64,000 bases of DNA, from positions 1 through 64,000 of the forward strand of contig NZ_LEKN01000001.1 of NCBI RefSeq assembly GCF_009761395.1, written 5' to 3'. This DNA is from Ursidibacter maritimus. GTDB taxonomy: Bacteria; Pseudomonadota; Gammaproteobacteria; Enterobacterales; Pasteurellaceae. Positions 55,055 through 64,000 of this stretch are shown one piece after another. A model generated the notes under the pieces. The model did not search any database. It saw nothing but the letters and a program-made list of their open reading frames with translations, and was not told the DNA's origin. The position numbers and the translations under genes were made by a program. Numbering within the stretch: position 1 is the first letter of the stretch; every line of letters starts with the position of its first letter.

Positions 55055-56713
55055 TTATTCCACTTTTGGTTTGATAATGGCGTAGGTTACACCTGTTACC
55101 ACTGAACCGATTGCGATAGCCGCTAAGTACATTAGTGGTTGAGATACAAATGGGATGACAAATAAACCACCGTGTGGAGCTTGTAACGTAATTCCTAACC
55201 CTAATGAAATCGCACCAGAAGTTGCACCACCTAGAATAGAGGTTGCAATAACACGCATTGGATCAGCCGCTACGAATGGTAACGCACCTTCCGAGATAAA
55301 ACATAAACCTAATACGAATGAGGCTTTTCCTGCATCACGCTGATTGGTGGTAAATTTGTTACGAGCAATCCACGTTGCGATAGCCATTCCAATTGGTGGC
55401 ACCATACCTGCTGCCATTACTGCTGCCATTGGCGTATATTGTTGAGAGGCAATTAAACCAACACCGAAAGTATAAGCTGCTTTATTTACTGGGCCGCCCA
55501 TATCAACACACATCATAGCACCTAAAATCGCACCTAAAATGATCGCATTAGTCTGACCGATTGAATTTAGCCAGTTAGAAAGTGCTTCCATAATACTTGC
55601 AACAGGAGGGTTGATAAGATATACCATCGCTAAACCCACAATGGCAGAGCCTAATAGCGGTAGGATTAGAATGGGTTTTAGCGAGGCAAGACTTGCGGGT
55701 AATTTGATGTTATCGTTTAAGAATTTCACCACATAACCTGCAAGGAAACCCGCAATAATACCACCTAAAATCCCTGCACCTGCGTTAGTCGCAAGCATAC
55801 CTCCAATTAAACCAGCCGCTAAGCCGGGGCGATCTGCAATCGAATAAGCAACATAACCTGCAAATACCGCAATCATTAAGTGGAATGCAGCTCCGCCACC
55901 GATATCCATTAACGCTTTTGGTAAGCCACCTCCAATATTGCCATCTTTGAAAGCTTCAATCCCAAACATAAATGAGATCGCGATCAATAAACCACCTGCT
56001 ACAACAAGCGGTAACATATGAGAAACCCCTGTCATTAAGTGTTTATACACGCCTTTTTTCTCATTGGTTGAGCTTTCATTACCTGCTTGAGCTGAACTAT
56101 TACCACCCATATAAACTTTTGCTTCTTTAAAGGCTTTCTCAAACTCTTGAGCCGTTTTCTTTAAAGCTAAACCTGTCGATGTACGATACATCGGTTTCCC
56201 TTCAAATTTGCTGAGATCAACATCAATATCCGCAGCAACGAAGACTAAATCAGCCGCAGCCACTTCTTCCGCTGAAATAGGGTTACCTGCACCAACTTGT
56301 CCACGCGTTTCAACTTTCACATTCCAACCTTGAGCTTTTGCATAATTTTCAACCGCTTCAGCTGACATAAATGTATGAGCCACGCCCGTTGGACAAGCAG
56401 TCACTGCCACAATATTTTTGACCGCTGATGTTGAAATTGCGGCTTGAGTTGCATTTGCAAAAGTTTGAGCAGAACTTACCGCTTGTGTCAGCACGTTTTC
56501 AGGCTGGGTAAAGGCTTGTTCTAAACTGACGATAGCGCCTTGTTTACCTACAACATTAGCAGGAATTTGTTCATCAAATAACACAACAAATTCAGCTTGA
56601 TCTACTGCAACAACATTGTGTCCTTGTTGTTTCGCTGCGGCAGTTAGCACTTCATTTACAAGGAAAGTACGAGCTTTGCCAAGTTGTGCTGGGAATACAA
56701 ATGAAATATTCAT
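55055..56713 (-). CDS. fruA: PTS fructose-specific EIIB'BC
   Basis: Membrane permease that imports and phosphorylates fructose to fructose-1-phosphate. A degenerate N-terminal IIB' domain (MNISFVFPAQLGKARTFL, no active Cys) is followed by IIB with the phosphorylated Cys in VAVTACPTGVAHTFMSAEAVE (residue ~108). The multispanning IIC domain begins about residue 225 (HLMTGVSHMLPLVVAGGLLIAISFMFG...). Length 552 (E. coli 563). Last gene of fruB-fruK-fruA. Confidence 0.95.
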   Translation of the reverse strand: MNISFVFPAQLGKARTFLVNEVLTAAAKQQGHNVVAVDQAEFVVLFDEQIPANVVGKQGAIVSLEQAFTQPENVLTQAVSSAQTFANATQAAISTSAVKNIVAVTACPTGVAHTFMSAEAVENYAKAQGWNVKVETRGQVGAGNPISAEEVAAADLVFVAADIDVDLSKFEGKPMYRTSTGLALKKTAQEFEKAFKEAKVYMGGNSSAQAGNESSTNEKKGVYKHLMTGVSHMLPLVVAGGLLIAISFMFGIEAFKDGNIGGGLPKALMDIGGGAAFHLMIAVFAGYVAYSIADRPGLAAGLIGGMLATNAGAGILGGIIAGFLAGYVVKFLNDNIKLPASLASLKPILILPLLGSAIVGLAMVYLINPPVASIMEALSNWLNSIGQTNAIILGAILGAMMCVDMGGPVNKAAYTFGVGLIASQQYTPMAAVMAAGMVPPIGMAIATWIARNKFTTNQRDAGKASFVLGLCFISEGALPFVAADPMRVIATSILGGATSGAISLGLGITLQAPHGGLFVIPFVSQPLMYLAAIAIGSVVTGVTYAIIKPKVE

Positions 56714-56759
56714 TATTTAGTTCCTTATGGTTAATCTTAAAATAGTTAAATAGGGTGAT

Positions 56760-57707
56760 TTACGATAATTCGGTTAATACCACATTACTCAAAATCTGTT
56801 CTAATGCGGTTTTATCACTAATGCCAACATTGCTTTGTGAAACGGCGAGGGCAGAAGTTGCACTAGCAAAGCGTAAGGTCTGAGCTTTGTCCCAACCTTG
56901 TGCAAAACCGTAAATTAAACCTGCGACCATTGAGTCGCCCGCACCAACAGTGCTGACAACATTTTCACAACGTGGTGGTTGAGCTTGTAAAACACCCTCT
57001 TGGTTGATCCAAATTGAGCCCTTTTCTCCCATTGAGATGATTACATTTTCAATGCCTTCGCCACGAAGTTGTTGGGCAGCGGTAATAATCTCATCTAAGT
57101 TATTCAATGGATGACCAGCCCACACTTCAAGCTCTCTACGGTTAGGTTTAACTAACCAAGGCTGTGCTTTTAAACCACAAGTCAGCGCCGCATTACTGCT
57201 GTCTAGCACCACTTTTAAGCCTTGTTCATGTAGTGATTTTAACCACTCAGCAAATTGCTCAGGGCTAACGCCACGCGGTAAAGATCCACATACCGCCACT
57301 AAATCAAATTGTTCATTCCAACGTTGTGATAAAGCGGTAAATTTACGCCAATCATTTGTACAAATCTCAAAACCAAGAAAGTTTAAATCGGTAACGTCCG
57401 CTTCCGTTTCGGTGATTTTGACATTGATACGGGTTTTACCTTGAATACGGTAGAACTCATCATTCATTCCATTTTGCTGAAATGCGTGAACAAAATCTCC
57501 TTGATTTTCTTCACCAAGAAAGCCTGTTACGGTTAAACAAGTCCCTAAATCAGCTAATACTTTCGCAACGTTGATCCCTTTACCTGCTGGGTATAGCCCT
57601 AGTGTTTCAACCGTATTCACTTCACCAATCTCAATACGAGCAAGGCGACCGACAAGGTCAAAAGCAGGGTTAAGCGTAACAGTAGCAATGCGTAATTGTT
57701 GGCTCAT
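56760..57707 (-). CDS. fruK: 1-Phosphofructokinase FruK
   Basis: PfkB-family kinase producing fructose-1,6-bisphosphate from fructose-1-phosphate. Signatures: TLNPAFDLVGRL, LYPAGKGINVAKVLADLG near residue 35, CGSLPRGVSPEQFAEWL and the catalytic VSTVGAGDSMVAGLIYGF. Length 315 (E. coli 312). It starts 9 bp after fruB. Confidence 0.95.
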   Translation of the reverse strand: MSQQLRIATVTLNPAFDLVGRLARIEIGEVNTVETLGLYPAGKGINVAKVLADLGTCLTVTGFLGEENQGDFVHAFQQNGMNDEFYRIQGKTRINVKITETEADVTDLNFLGFEICTNDWRKFTALSQRWNEQFDLVAVCGSLPRGVSPEQFAEWLKSLHEQGLKVVLDSSNAALTCGLKAQPWLVKPNRRELEVWAGHPLNNLDEIITAAQQLRGEGIENVIISMGEKGSIWINQEGVLQAQPPRCENVVSTVGAGDSMVAGLIYGFAQGWDKAQTLRFASATSALAVSQSNVGISDKTALEQILSNVVLTELS

Positions 57708-57716
57708 TATTTGCTC

Positions 57717-59270
57717 CTATTCGCCTAAGCCAGCTTCGATAGCTGCACCAATACCATCTAAGGCTTTTTGTGCTTCTTCGCCTGTTGCAACAAAACGTAA
57801 GCGATGTCCTTTTTGCACACCTAATGCCACGATCTTCATTAAACTTTTCGCACTAACCAGTTGAGTATCACGATCTAGGTTTTGTACTTGAATGGTCGCA
57901 TTATATTTTTTCACTTCATTCACTAATATTGCACAAGGGCGAGCGTGTAAACCGTGTTCATTTTTAATCGTAAAGGTCGCTTCTAATTCGCCTGTATTTA
58001 CTGGTGTGCTTTCAACAGTAGGATTTGCAGAATTTTGTACAGAACTGTCCGCTTGTACCGAGTTTTCTACTTGCACCAACGGAGCATTACCACTTTCAAT
58101 TACATCAGCAACAGGCGGTTCAAAACTCACATTTTCGCCTAACCCTTCAGCAAATGCTTTACCTAAGGCTTCTAATGCTTGTTGAGCATCGACACCTTCT
58201 GCGACAAAGCGTAAGCGATGAGCTTTAGTTGCACCTAATGCAACAACACGCATTGTACTTTTTGCATTAACTGGGGCAACTGGGCGATCAAGGTTTTCAA
58301 CCGTTACTTTTGCTTCAAATGGCTTTAACGTTTGAACTAATACGGCACAAGGGCGGGCGTGTAAACCGTGTTCATTGCGTACGGTGAAGGTTGCCACAAT
58401 TTGTCCTGCACAAGCGGTTTGATCTTGGCTGGAATTTGCAGCAGTCGCATATTCATTAGCTGAGTGAGCTTGGCTTTCGATGCCAAACAGATTAAGAATT
58501 TGCTCAATGGGTGCAATGGTTAATTTTTGGCGAACAGCAATTTGTGTCAATTTCGCAAGTTGTGGATTTAGACTTTCATCAATAACAGAAACGGTAATTA
58601 ACGTTTTACCTACTTGGTTGCGGGCTACTGCAATCCCATTGAGTTGATTTCCTTTTGCGCTATCTGCCAAGAAAACGTTATTACCTAAATTAAGCGGTGT
58701 TGTAGCCAACACATCGCTAATAAAAGATTGATTAACATAGCCTTTTTCTTGAAGTTTAGCGGCATTGATAGCGGATAAAGTAATAAGACTAGTCGATTCG
58801 ATATTTAAGGATAGAAGTTCTGCTGAAAGAACAGGTTCACTACGTTTACCACTTAATAATGCAATAAATTCAGCTAAATCTTGTGTTTTTGCCAGTTTTT
58901 CAGCGGTTTCTTCATTGCCTAATACGGTTGTAAGTTGGCGTAAAAGTGATAAATGCTCATCTGATTTAGCAGCGATACCAATAACTACATAAGCGGTATT
59001 ACCTTCACCCCATTCTACGCCATTTGGAAATTGTAATACTTGTACGCCTGTTTGTTGTACAAGATGGCGAGTATCAAGTGTACCGTGCGGAATCGCGATA
59101 CCATTGCCTAAGAATGTCGATGTTTGCGTTTCTCTCGCTAACATTCCCGTTTCATAGCCTTCGGCGACATTACCATTATTTACTAAGCCTTGAGCAACAA
59201 GTCGAATTGCTTCTTCTTTATTGCTAACAACATTATTTAAACGGATATTTTGTGCTGATAAATTTAGCAT
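57717..59270 (-). CDS. fruB: PTS fructose EIIA-FPr with two HPr domains
   Basis: Diphosphoryl-transfer protein (DTP) passing phosphate from Enzyme I to FruA. Domains: EIIA-Fru (1-~145, active His62 in GIAIPHGTLDT); a middle M domain (~150-280); first HPr-like domain (~292-378, His304 in HGLHARP); a Ser/Val/Asn-rich linker (~390-428); second HPr-like domain (~430-517, His442 in HGLHARP). E. coli FruB (376) has only one HPr domain; a duplicated form is, as I recall, known in H. influenzae. Both His motifs are intact, so both domains could be phosphorylated. First gene of the fru operon. Confidence 0.93.
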   Translation of the reverse strand: MLNLSAQNIRLNNVVSNKEEAIRLVAQGLVNNGNVAEGYETGMLARETQTSTFLGNGIAIPHGTLDTRHLVQQTGVQVLQFPNGVEWGEGNTAYVVIGIAAKSDEHLSLLRQLTTVLGNEETAEKLAKTQDLAEFIALLSGKRSEPVLSAELLSLNIESTSLITLSAINAAKLQEKGYVNQSFISDVLATTPLNLGNNVFLADSAKGNQLNGIAVARNQVGKTLITVSVIDESLNPQLAKLTQIAVRQKLTIAPIEQILNLFGIESQAHSANEYATAANSSQDQTACAGQIVATFTVRNEHGLHARPCAVLVQTLKPFEAKVTVENLDRPVAPVNAKSTMRVVALGATKAHRLRFVAEGVDAQQALEALGKAFAEGLGENVSFEPPVADVIESGNAPLVQVENSVQADSSVQNSANPTVESTPVNTGELEATFTIKNEHGLHARPCAILVNEVKKYNATIQVQNLDRDTQLVSAKSLMKIVALGVQKGHRLRFVATGEEAQKALDGIGAAIEAGLGE

Positions 59271-59330
59271 TTAAACCCCTTGCATTTAATTTATATAATA
59301 AAATAATTATTATGATTGTAACCCATTTTT

Positions 59331-59344
59331 GCTAAATCGATCCA
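59331..59344 (+). promoter_or_regulatory. Cra (FruR)-like operator upstream of fruB
   Basis: GCTAAATCGATCCA fits the degenerate Cra consensus RSTGAAWSSNTHHW except for A in place of G at position 4. It lies about 61-74 bp before fruB, the place where Cra represses fruBKA in E. coli. No cra gene is in the window. Confidence 0.35.
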
Positions 59345-59367
59345 TCTGGAAATAAGAATCAAATAAA

Positions 59368-59405
59368 AAATCCCATTTTATGATGTTTCTCACGAAATGG
59401 GATTT
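59368..59405 (-). terminator. ndk terminator
   Basis: AAATCCCATTT and AAATGGGATTT form an 11-bp stem; on the minus strand TTTTATTTG follows. It lies 64 bp beyond the ndk stop and separates ndk from fruB. Confidence 0.8.
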
Positions 59406-59468
59406 CATTTGGAGTTTGTATAGTTTATATCTGACTTTCACCTTAAGTTTAAGATGAAACACTAATTG

Positions 59469-59888
59469 CTACTTTACTATCTCATTCGGAGTAAAGAAGT
59501 AAGCAATTTCACGTTTTGCAGAGTTTTCTGAGTCTGAACCGTGAACTGAATTTTCTCGATAGCTTAGTGCAAAGCGATCTCGAATTGTGCCTTTTTCACG
59601 TTTCTCAGGATCAGTAGCCCCCATCAGAGTGCGATAGTGAGTAATCGCATTTTCTCCTTCTAAGACTGCAACAACAATCGGAGCAGACGTCATAAATGCA
59701 ACAAGTGGTGCAAAAAAATCCTTGCCTTGATGTTCTGCATAAAATCCTTCCGCTTGCTCTTGGGTTAAATGTAACATTTTTAAGGCTTTAACAGATAAGC
59801 CACTTTGTTCAATCTGCGTAAGAATCTCACCGATAATATTTCGCCTAGTCGCATCAGGCTTAATGATTGAAAGTGTTTGTTGGATCAT
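59469..59888 (-). CDS. ndk: Nucleoside diphosphate kinase
   Basis: Transfers phosphate from NTPs to NDPs through a phospho-His. [24 protein letters not shown] at the start, active His in [21 protein letters not shown], and [28 protein letters not shown]. Length 139, near the family's 143. Confidence 0.97.
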   Translation of the reverse strand: MIQQTLSIIKPDATRRNIIGEILTQIEQSGLSVKALKMLHLTQEQAEGFYAEHQGKDFFAPLVAFMTSAPIVVAVLEGENAITHYRTLMGATDPEKREKGTIRDRFALSYRENSVHGSDSENSAKREIAYFFTPNEIVK

Positions 59889-59937
59889 AATATTCCTTAT
59901 TCCCGTCTAACTATTTGAAGTAATACATTATTAGTGA

Positions 59938-61989
59938 TTACTTCACCTGCATTCCTGCTATTACGCCACTGTCGGCTGAAAGTAAGAAGAGGTTTGAGCC
60001 CCCCGTTCCTGCCGATAAAATCATTCCTTCTGACATACCAAAAGACATTTTACGTGGTGCAAGGTTAGCAATCATAATCACAAATCGACCTTCTAACTCT
60101 TCAGGCTTGTTATAAGCTGCTTTAATACCCGAGAATACTTGGCGAGTATGGTCACCAAGATCTAATTCAAAGCGTAATAACTTATCCGATTTTGGAACTG
60201 CCTCACATTTCAACACTTTAGCCACTCGTAAATCCAGTTTTGCAAAATCATCAATGGTAATTTCAGGAGCAATAGGTTCTACTGCAGTATCACAAGCGGT
60301 CATTTCTTTTCCTTTTTTTGCGCCTTGCTGAGTAGTTTGAGCAAAGAGCTGTTTTGTTTCTTCAATTACTGCATCAATCTGCTTTTTCTCTAAACGAGAG
60401 AATAATGATTTAAATGGTGCAATAGTATGGTTGAATAATGGGGTATCAATGTTGTCCCAACGTAATTGAGTTTGTAAGAACCCTTCAGCACGCTCCGCTA
60501 GCTGTGGTAACACAGGTTTTAAGTAGCTCATCAATACTCTGAATAATTCTAACCCCATTGAGCAAACGGCTTGTAATTCCGTCTCTTTGCCTTCTTCTTT
60601 GGCGATAACCCAAGGTGCTTTTTCATCAATATATTTATTCGCTTTATCGGTTAATGCCATAATTTCACGAATCGCTTTATTAAACTCCCTACTCTCGTAA
60701 TATGCAGCAATTTGTTCTGATTGTGCAATAAATTCAGCAAAAAGAATAGGATCCTGCAGTTCACCTGCCAGTTTTCCATCAAAACATTTTGTGATAAAAC
60801 CTGCATTACGAGAAGCTAAATTCACTAATTTATTGACAATATCGCTATTTACACGTTGTACGAAGTCATCGAGGTTGAAATCGAGATCTTCAATTCGGTC
60901 ATTTAATTTAGCTGCATAGTAATAACGTAAACATTCAGGATCGATATGTTTTAAATAAGTACTTGCTTGAATAAAAGTACCACGAGATTTCGACATTTTC
61001 TGTCCATCTACCGTTACATAACCGTGTGCAAACACATTGGTTGGTTTGCGGTGATCGCTACCTTCTAACATAGCTGGCCAGAAGAGGCTGTGGAAATAAA
61101 CAATATCTTTACCGATAAAGTGATAAAGCTCTGCATCGGAGTCTTTTTTCCAGAAATCATCATAGTTGATGTCGGTGCGATCACATAAATTCTTAAACGA
61201 GGCCATATAACCGATAGGTGCATCTAACCATACATAGAAAAATTTATTTTCTGTATCAGGAATTTGGAAGCCAAAGTAAGGTGCATCACGGCTAATATCC
61301 CATTGCTGTAAACCGCTTTCAAACCATTCTTGCATTTTATTGGCAATTTCAGGTTGGAGTGAGCCTGAACTTATCCATTCTTTTAACATTCCTTCAAAAC
61401 TTGGTAAATCAAAGAAAAAATGTTCCGATTCTTTAACCACTGGCGTTGCACCCGATACAGCAGAACGTGGGTTAATTAAATCCATTGGGCTATAAGTAGA
61501 GGCACAGACTTCACAGTTATCGCCATATTGATCTTCTGCTTTACATTTTGGGCAAGTACCTTTAACAAAGCGATCAGGCAAGAACATATTTTTTTCAGGA
61601 TCGAATAATTGTGAAATTACTTTACTTTTAATAAAGCCATTTGCTTTTAATTTTTTATAGATTGCCGAAGTTAGCTCTCTGTTTTCTTCGCTATGCGTAG
61701 AGTGATAGTTATCAAAGCTAATATTAAACCCTGAGAAATCTGCGATATGATCTGCTTTCGCTTTTTCGATAAGCTCTTCTGGTGTAATGCCTAATTTATC
61801 TGCATTAAGCATAATTGGGGTGCCGTGAGCATCATCTGCACAGACAAAATGAATTTTATGCCCACGCATACGTTGGAAACGTACCCAAATATCCGCTTGA
61901 ATATGTTCAAGCATATGCCCTAAATGAATTGCTCCATTAGCATAAGGTAAGGCACAAGTAACTAAAATCTTTCTTTGTGGATTTGACAT
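59938..61989 (-). CDS. metG: Methionyl-tRNA synthetase
   Basis: Class Ia synthetase. The HIGH motif is in [17 protein letters not shown]; the zinc-binding Cys4 knot is [17 protein letters not shown]; the KMSKS loop is [12 protein letters not shown] near residue 335. A C-terminal tRNA-binding OB domain ([29 protein letters not shown]) gives the long homodimeric form. I start at ATG 61989 (683 residues, [15 protein letters not shown]); six more in-frame residues upstream do not match the family. Uptake words lie at 60292-60300 inside the gene and 62066-62074 upstream. Confidence 0.97.
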   Translation of the reverse strand: MSNPQRKILVTCALPYANGAIHLGHMLEHIQADIWVRFQRMRGHKIHFVCADDAHGTPIMLNADKLGITPEELIEKAKADHIADFSGFNISFDNYHSTHSEENRELTSAIYKKLKANGFIKSKVISQLFDPEKNMFLPDRFVKGTCPKCKAEDQYGDNCEVCASTYSPMDLINPRSAVSGATPVVKESEHFFFDLPSFEGMLKEWISSGSLQPEIANKMQEWFESGLQQWDISRDAPYFGFQIPDTENKFFYVWLDAPIGYMASFKNLCDRTDINYDDFWKKDSDAELYHFIGKDIVYFHSLFWPAMLEGSDHRKPTNVFAHGYVTVDGQKMSKSRGTFIQASTYLKHIDPECLRYYYAAKLNDRIEDLDFNLDDFVQRVNSDIVNKLVNLASRNAGFITKCFDGKLAGELQDPILFAEFIAQSEQIAAYYESREFNKAIREIMALTDKANKYIDEKAPWVIAKEEGKETELQAVCSMGLELFRVLMSYLKPVLPQLAERAEGFLQTQLRWDNIDTPLFNHTIAPFKSLFSRLEKKQIDAVIEETKQLFAQTTQQGAKKGKEMTACDTAVEPIAPEITIDDFAKLDLRVAKVLKCEAVPKSDKLLRFELDLGDHTRQVFSGIKAAYNKPEELEGRFVIMIANLAPRKMSFGMSEGMILSAGTGGSNLFLLSADSGVIAGMQVK

Positions 61990-62155
61990 TGATAATCTCT
62001 CTAACATATAGCAAAAAATGATTGAATTGTAACGGAAAAGGCTTTAATTGTGTAGGGAAAGGATAACAAGCGGTGAGATTTCACGGAAATTTTGCAAAAA
62101 ATAGCAGAAATCACATCGCTATTAATCGTAATAATTTACTCTCTTATAAAGTAAT

Positions 62156-62200
62156 AAAACCGAAAAACCATTCCCAATTAGGAAATGAAGTTTCGGTTTT
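62156..62200. terminator. lpxC terminator
   Basis: AAAACCGAAA (62156-62165) and TTTCGGTTTT (62191-62200) form a 10-bp stem with a 25-base loop, T-rich on both exits. It lies 68 bp beyond the lpxC stop, upstream of metG. Confidence 0.75.
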
Positions 62201-62267
62201 ATTTTATTCTCACTACATATAGCTAGCAATGTAGGTATAACACTCGAAAACGCAGGGTTTATTTATA

Positions 62268-63188
62268 TTAGATAAAAACTCCCTCTTGCACTCGGTACGC
62301 CTGTGGTACAGTTTCTTTGTTTTCAAAGGTTACAAATTCCCAAGCATTTTGATTTGCTAAGACAGTTCTGAGCAATTTATTATTTAACCCATGACCAGAT
62401 TTATATGCTGTGAAATCACCTAAAATATTGTACCCACACATAAATAGGTCACCGATAGCATCTAGCATTTTGTGACGAACTAATTCATCTTGAAAACGCA
62501 AGCCTTCTTCATTCAGGATACGATAATCATCTAAGACAATCGCATTATCTAGGCTACCGCCTAAAGCTAAGCCAATAGACTGAAGATATTCAACATCTTT
62601 CATAAATGTAAATGTTCTTGCACGACTTAGCTGCTGAATGAAATGCTGAGCTGAAAACTCCATTTTATAATTACGCACATTTTTGCTAATCATAGGGTGA
62701 GTAAAATCGATCGTAAAATCTAGTTTTAGCCCGTATTCGTACGGTTTAAACTCAGCCCATTTCTCGCCATCTTCAACACGTACCGTTTCTTTAATGCGAA
62801 TAAATTTTTTCGCTGCCTCTTGTTCCTCAATTCCAGCATCTAATAAAAGATAGATAAAAGGACTTGAGCTACCATCCATAATTGGAATTTCAGGAGCATC
62901 AACTTCTACAATAATATTATCTAAACCTAATGCAGACATCGCTGCATTGAGATGTTCAACGGTCGAAATACGCACGCCATCATCGTTGATCATACAGGTA
63001 CATAATGTAGTATCACGAATAGCATCTGCACTGGCAGGAAAATAAACGACAGGATCAAGATCTGTACGTGCATAAATAATACCTGTGTTTGCAGGTGCTG
63101 GACGCAACGTGAGAGTTACCTTTTTACCACTGTGCAGACCAATACCTGTCACTTTTGTAGTTTGTTTAAGGGTTCTTTGTTTAATCAT
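62268..63188 (-). CDS. lpxC: UDP-3-O-acyl-N-acetylglucosamine deacetylase LpxC
   Basis: Zinc deacetylase, the committed step of lipid A synthesis. [24 protein letters not shown] at the start, zinc His in [31 protein letters not shown], and the catalytic [14 protein letters not shown], with [10 protein letters not shown] providing another His. I start at ATG 63188 (306 residues; E. coli 305). It follows ftsZ by 38 bp at the end of the division/cell wall cluster, as in E. coli. Confidence 0.97.
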   Translation of the reverse strand: MIKQRTLKQTTKVTGIGLHSGKKVTLTLRPAPANTGIIYARTDLDPVVYFPASADAIRDTTLCTCMINDDGVRISTVEHLNAAMSALGLDNIIVEVDAPEIPIMDGSSSPFIYLLLDAGIEEQEAAKKFIRIKETVRVEDGEKWAEFKPYEYGLKLDFTIDFTHPMISKNVRNYKMEFSAQHFIQQLSRARTFTFMKDVEYLQSIGLALGGSLDNAIVLDDYRILNEEGLRFQDELVRHKMLDAIGDLFMCGYNILGDFTAYKSGHGLNNKLLRTVLANQNAWEFVTFENKETVPQAYRVQEGVFI

Positions 63189-63226
63189 ATCGTTTTCCTT
63201 ATTTCCCATTTATCTCAATCAAACTA

Positions 63227-64000
63227 TTACTGCCCATTACGCATAAAGCCAGGAATAGCTGTTGGGTTAAAAATTTGAGAATTATCTACTTGCTGTGGCT
63301 TTTGTACAGTTTGTTGTTGCTGCCCACCAAACTGAGTGGGTTGCCCATAACTAGAACCAAATGGGTACGTTTGTGGTTGCTGAGCTGGTTGTACCTGAGG
63401 TTGTGGTTGCTGTCCAGTCATTCTTAGTGGAACGATTTCCTCTGGTTGTCCAATACCTGTTGCCACTAACGTAACACGAATTTTACCTTCCATTTCAGGA
63501 TAGAATGCCGAACCAAAAATAATCGCTGCATCTGGATCTGCAAAGCTAGTTACATATTCCATAATGGTATTTACCTCAGCAAGCTCAATATCGTAACCTG
63601 AAGAAATATTCACTAAAATACCTTTAGCACCTGATAAATCAACATCTTCTAATAATGGGCTTGCTACGGCTTCTTTCGCTGCATTTTCCGCACGATTTTC
63701 ACCTTCTGCAATACCAGTTCCCATCATTGCACGACCCATTTCAGACATTACTTTTTTCACGTCAGCGAAGTCAACATTTACTAGACCTTCTGAAGTAATC
63801 ATATCCGTAATACCTAATACCGCATTACGCAATACATCATTAGCTACCCCAAATGCTTCGTTAAATTTTACATTTTTAGGTAACACTTTTAATAATTTAT
63901 CATTTTGGATAATAATGAGAGAATCAACGTGTTTAGCAAGCTCTTTGATACCTTGTTCTGCATAGGCAGAGCGTTTTCTTCCTTCAAAAGAGAAAGGTTT
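63227..64000 (-). CDS. ftsZ: Cell division protein FtsZ, C-terminal part
   Basis: Partial: the 5' end is beyond the right edge, and the frame is open to position 64000. The visible part begins KPFSFEGRKRSAYAEQGI and contains VNVDFADVKKVMSEMGRAMMG (synergy loop region), SGYDIELAEVNTIMEYV and ATGIGQPEEIVPLRM. A long Gln/Pro-rich linker (QPQPQVQPAQQPQTYPFG, QQQQTVQKPQQ) leads to the conserved C-terminal peptide IFNPTAIPGFMRNGQ that binds FtsA and ZipA. Tubulin-like GTPase that forms the Z ring. Confidence 0.96.
   Translation of the reverse strand, partial: KPFSFEGRKRSAYAEQGIKELAKHVDSLIIIQNDKLLKVLPKNVKFNEAFGVANDVLRNAVLGITDMITSEGLVNVDFADVKKVMSEMGRAMMGTGIAEGENRAENAAKEAVASPLLEDVDLSGAKGILVNISSGYDIELAEVNTIMEYVTSFADPDAAIIFGSAFYPEMEGKIRVTLVATGIGQPEEIVPLRMTGQQPQPQVQPAQQPQTYPFGSSYGQPTQFGGQQQQTVQKPQQVDNSQIFNPTAIPGFMRNGQ

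Overview
This window is chromosomal DNA of a Pasteurellaceae bacterium. The evidence is low GC, H. influenzae-like gene neighbourhoods (clpP-clpX, dusB-fis, exbB-exbD-tonB, bamD/rluD, rlmN-pilF2, ftsZ-lpxC) and many copies of the DNA-uptake 9-mer ACAAGCGGT (I located at least 19 on both strands). That uptake word is the variant of the Actinobacillus pleuropneumoniae / Mannheimia / Glaesserella / Bibersteinia branch rather than the H. influenzae AAGTGCGGT type. I do not name a species.

Layout. 0-2.5 kb is an accessory scar. A stable-RNA promoter points off the left edge. A methyltransferase gene is broken twice, by a (CCAA)3 frameshift tract and by an IS1016-type element with an 8-bp target duplication. 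Next to it lie a decayed ISAs1-family transposase and a second IS1016 end. 2.5-10.3 kb is housekeeping: uvrD with a LexA-like box, a methyltransferase, ndh, tsaD, bamD, rluD. 10.3-15.2 kb is a Fur-type ferric citrate uptake operon (fecBCDE-like) whose substrate-binding gene is tandemly duplicated. 15.3-23 kb holds rlmL, trmL, exbB-exbD-tonB, glpE, sohB and dusB-fis. 23-33.8 kb holds a FAD oxidoreductase, tRNA-Ser and two tRNA-Arg genes, yajQ-serB, ytjB, infA, lpxK-ycaR, clpP-clpX, a SufE-family gene, and rlmN-pilF2 preceded by a candidate CRP-S competence site, then three identical tRNA-Val genes. 33.9-42 kb holds gltX, tRNA-Ala, doxX and a divergent LysR gene, copZ-copA and parE. 41.6-47.7 kb is sugar and nucleoside catabolism: nanE-nanK and nupC-deoC-deoB-deoD. 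47.7-48.8 kb is a solitary thiamine-binding protein gene under a TPP riboswitch.

48.9-54.9 kb is the most unusual part. A lipoprotein gene with a 17-T tract in its promoter region and fifteen 18-bp in-frame repeats is followed by a Slam-type outer-membrane translocon. Beyond a gene relic and mltF come a 47-residue very basic micro-ORF and a second Slam-client-like lipoprotein. This looks like a surface-lipoprotein display locus with built-in variability. 55-64 kb holds fruB-fruK-fruA (FPr with two HPr domains), ndk, metG, lpxC and the 3' part of ftsZ.

How it works together. TonB-ExbBD energises outer-membrane uptake that would feed the Fec transporter, although no FecA-like receptor lies in the window. 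The nan, nupC-deo and fru genes feed host-derived sialic acid, nucleosides and fructose into central metabolism. Slam and its lipoproteins are probably the host-facing layer.
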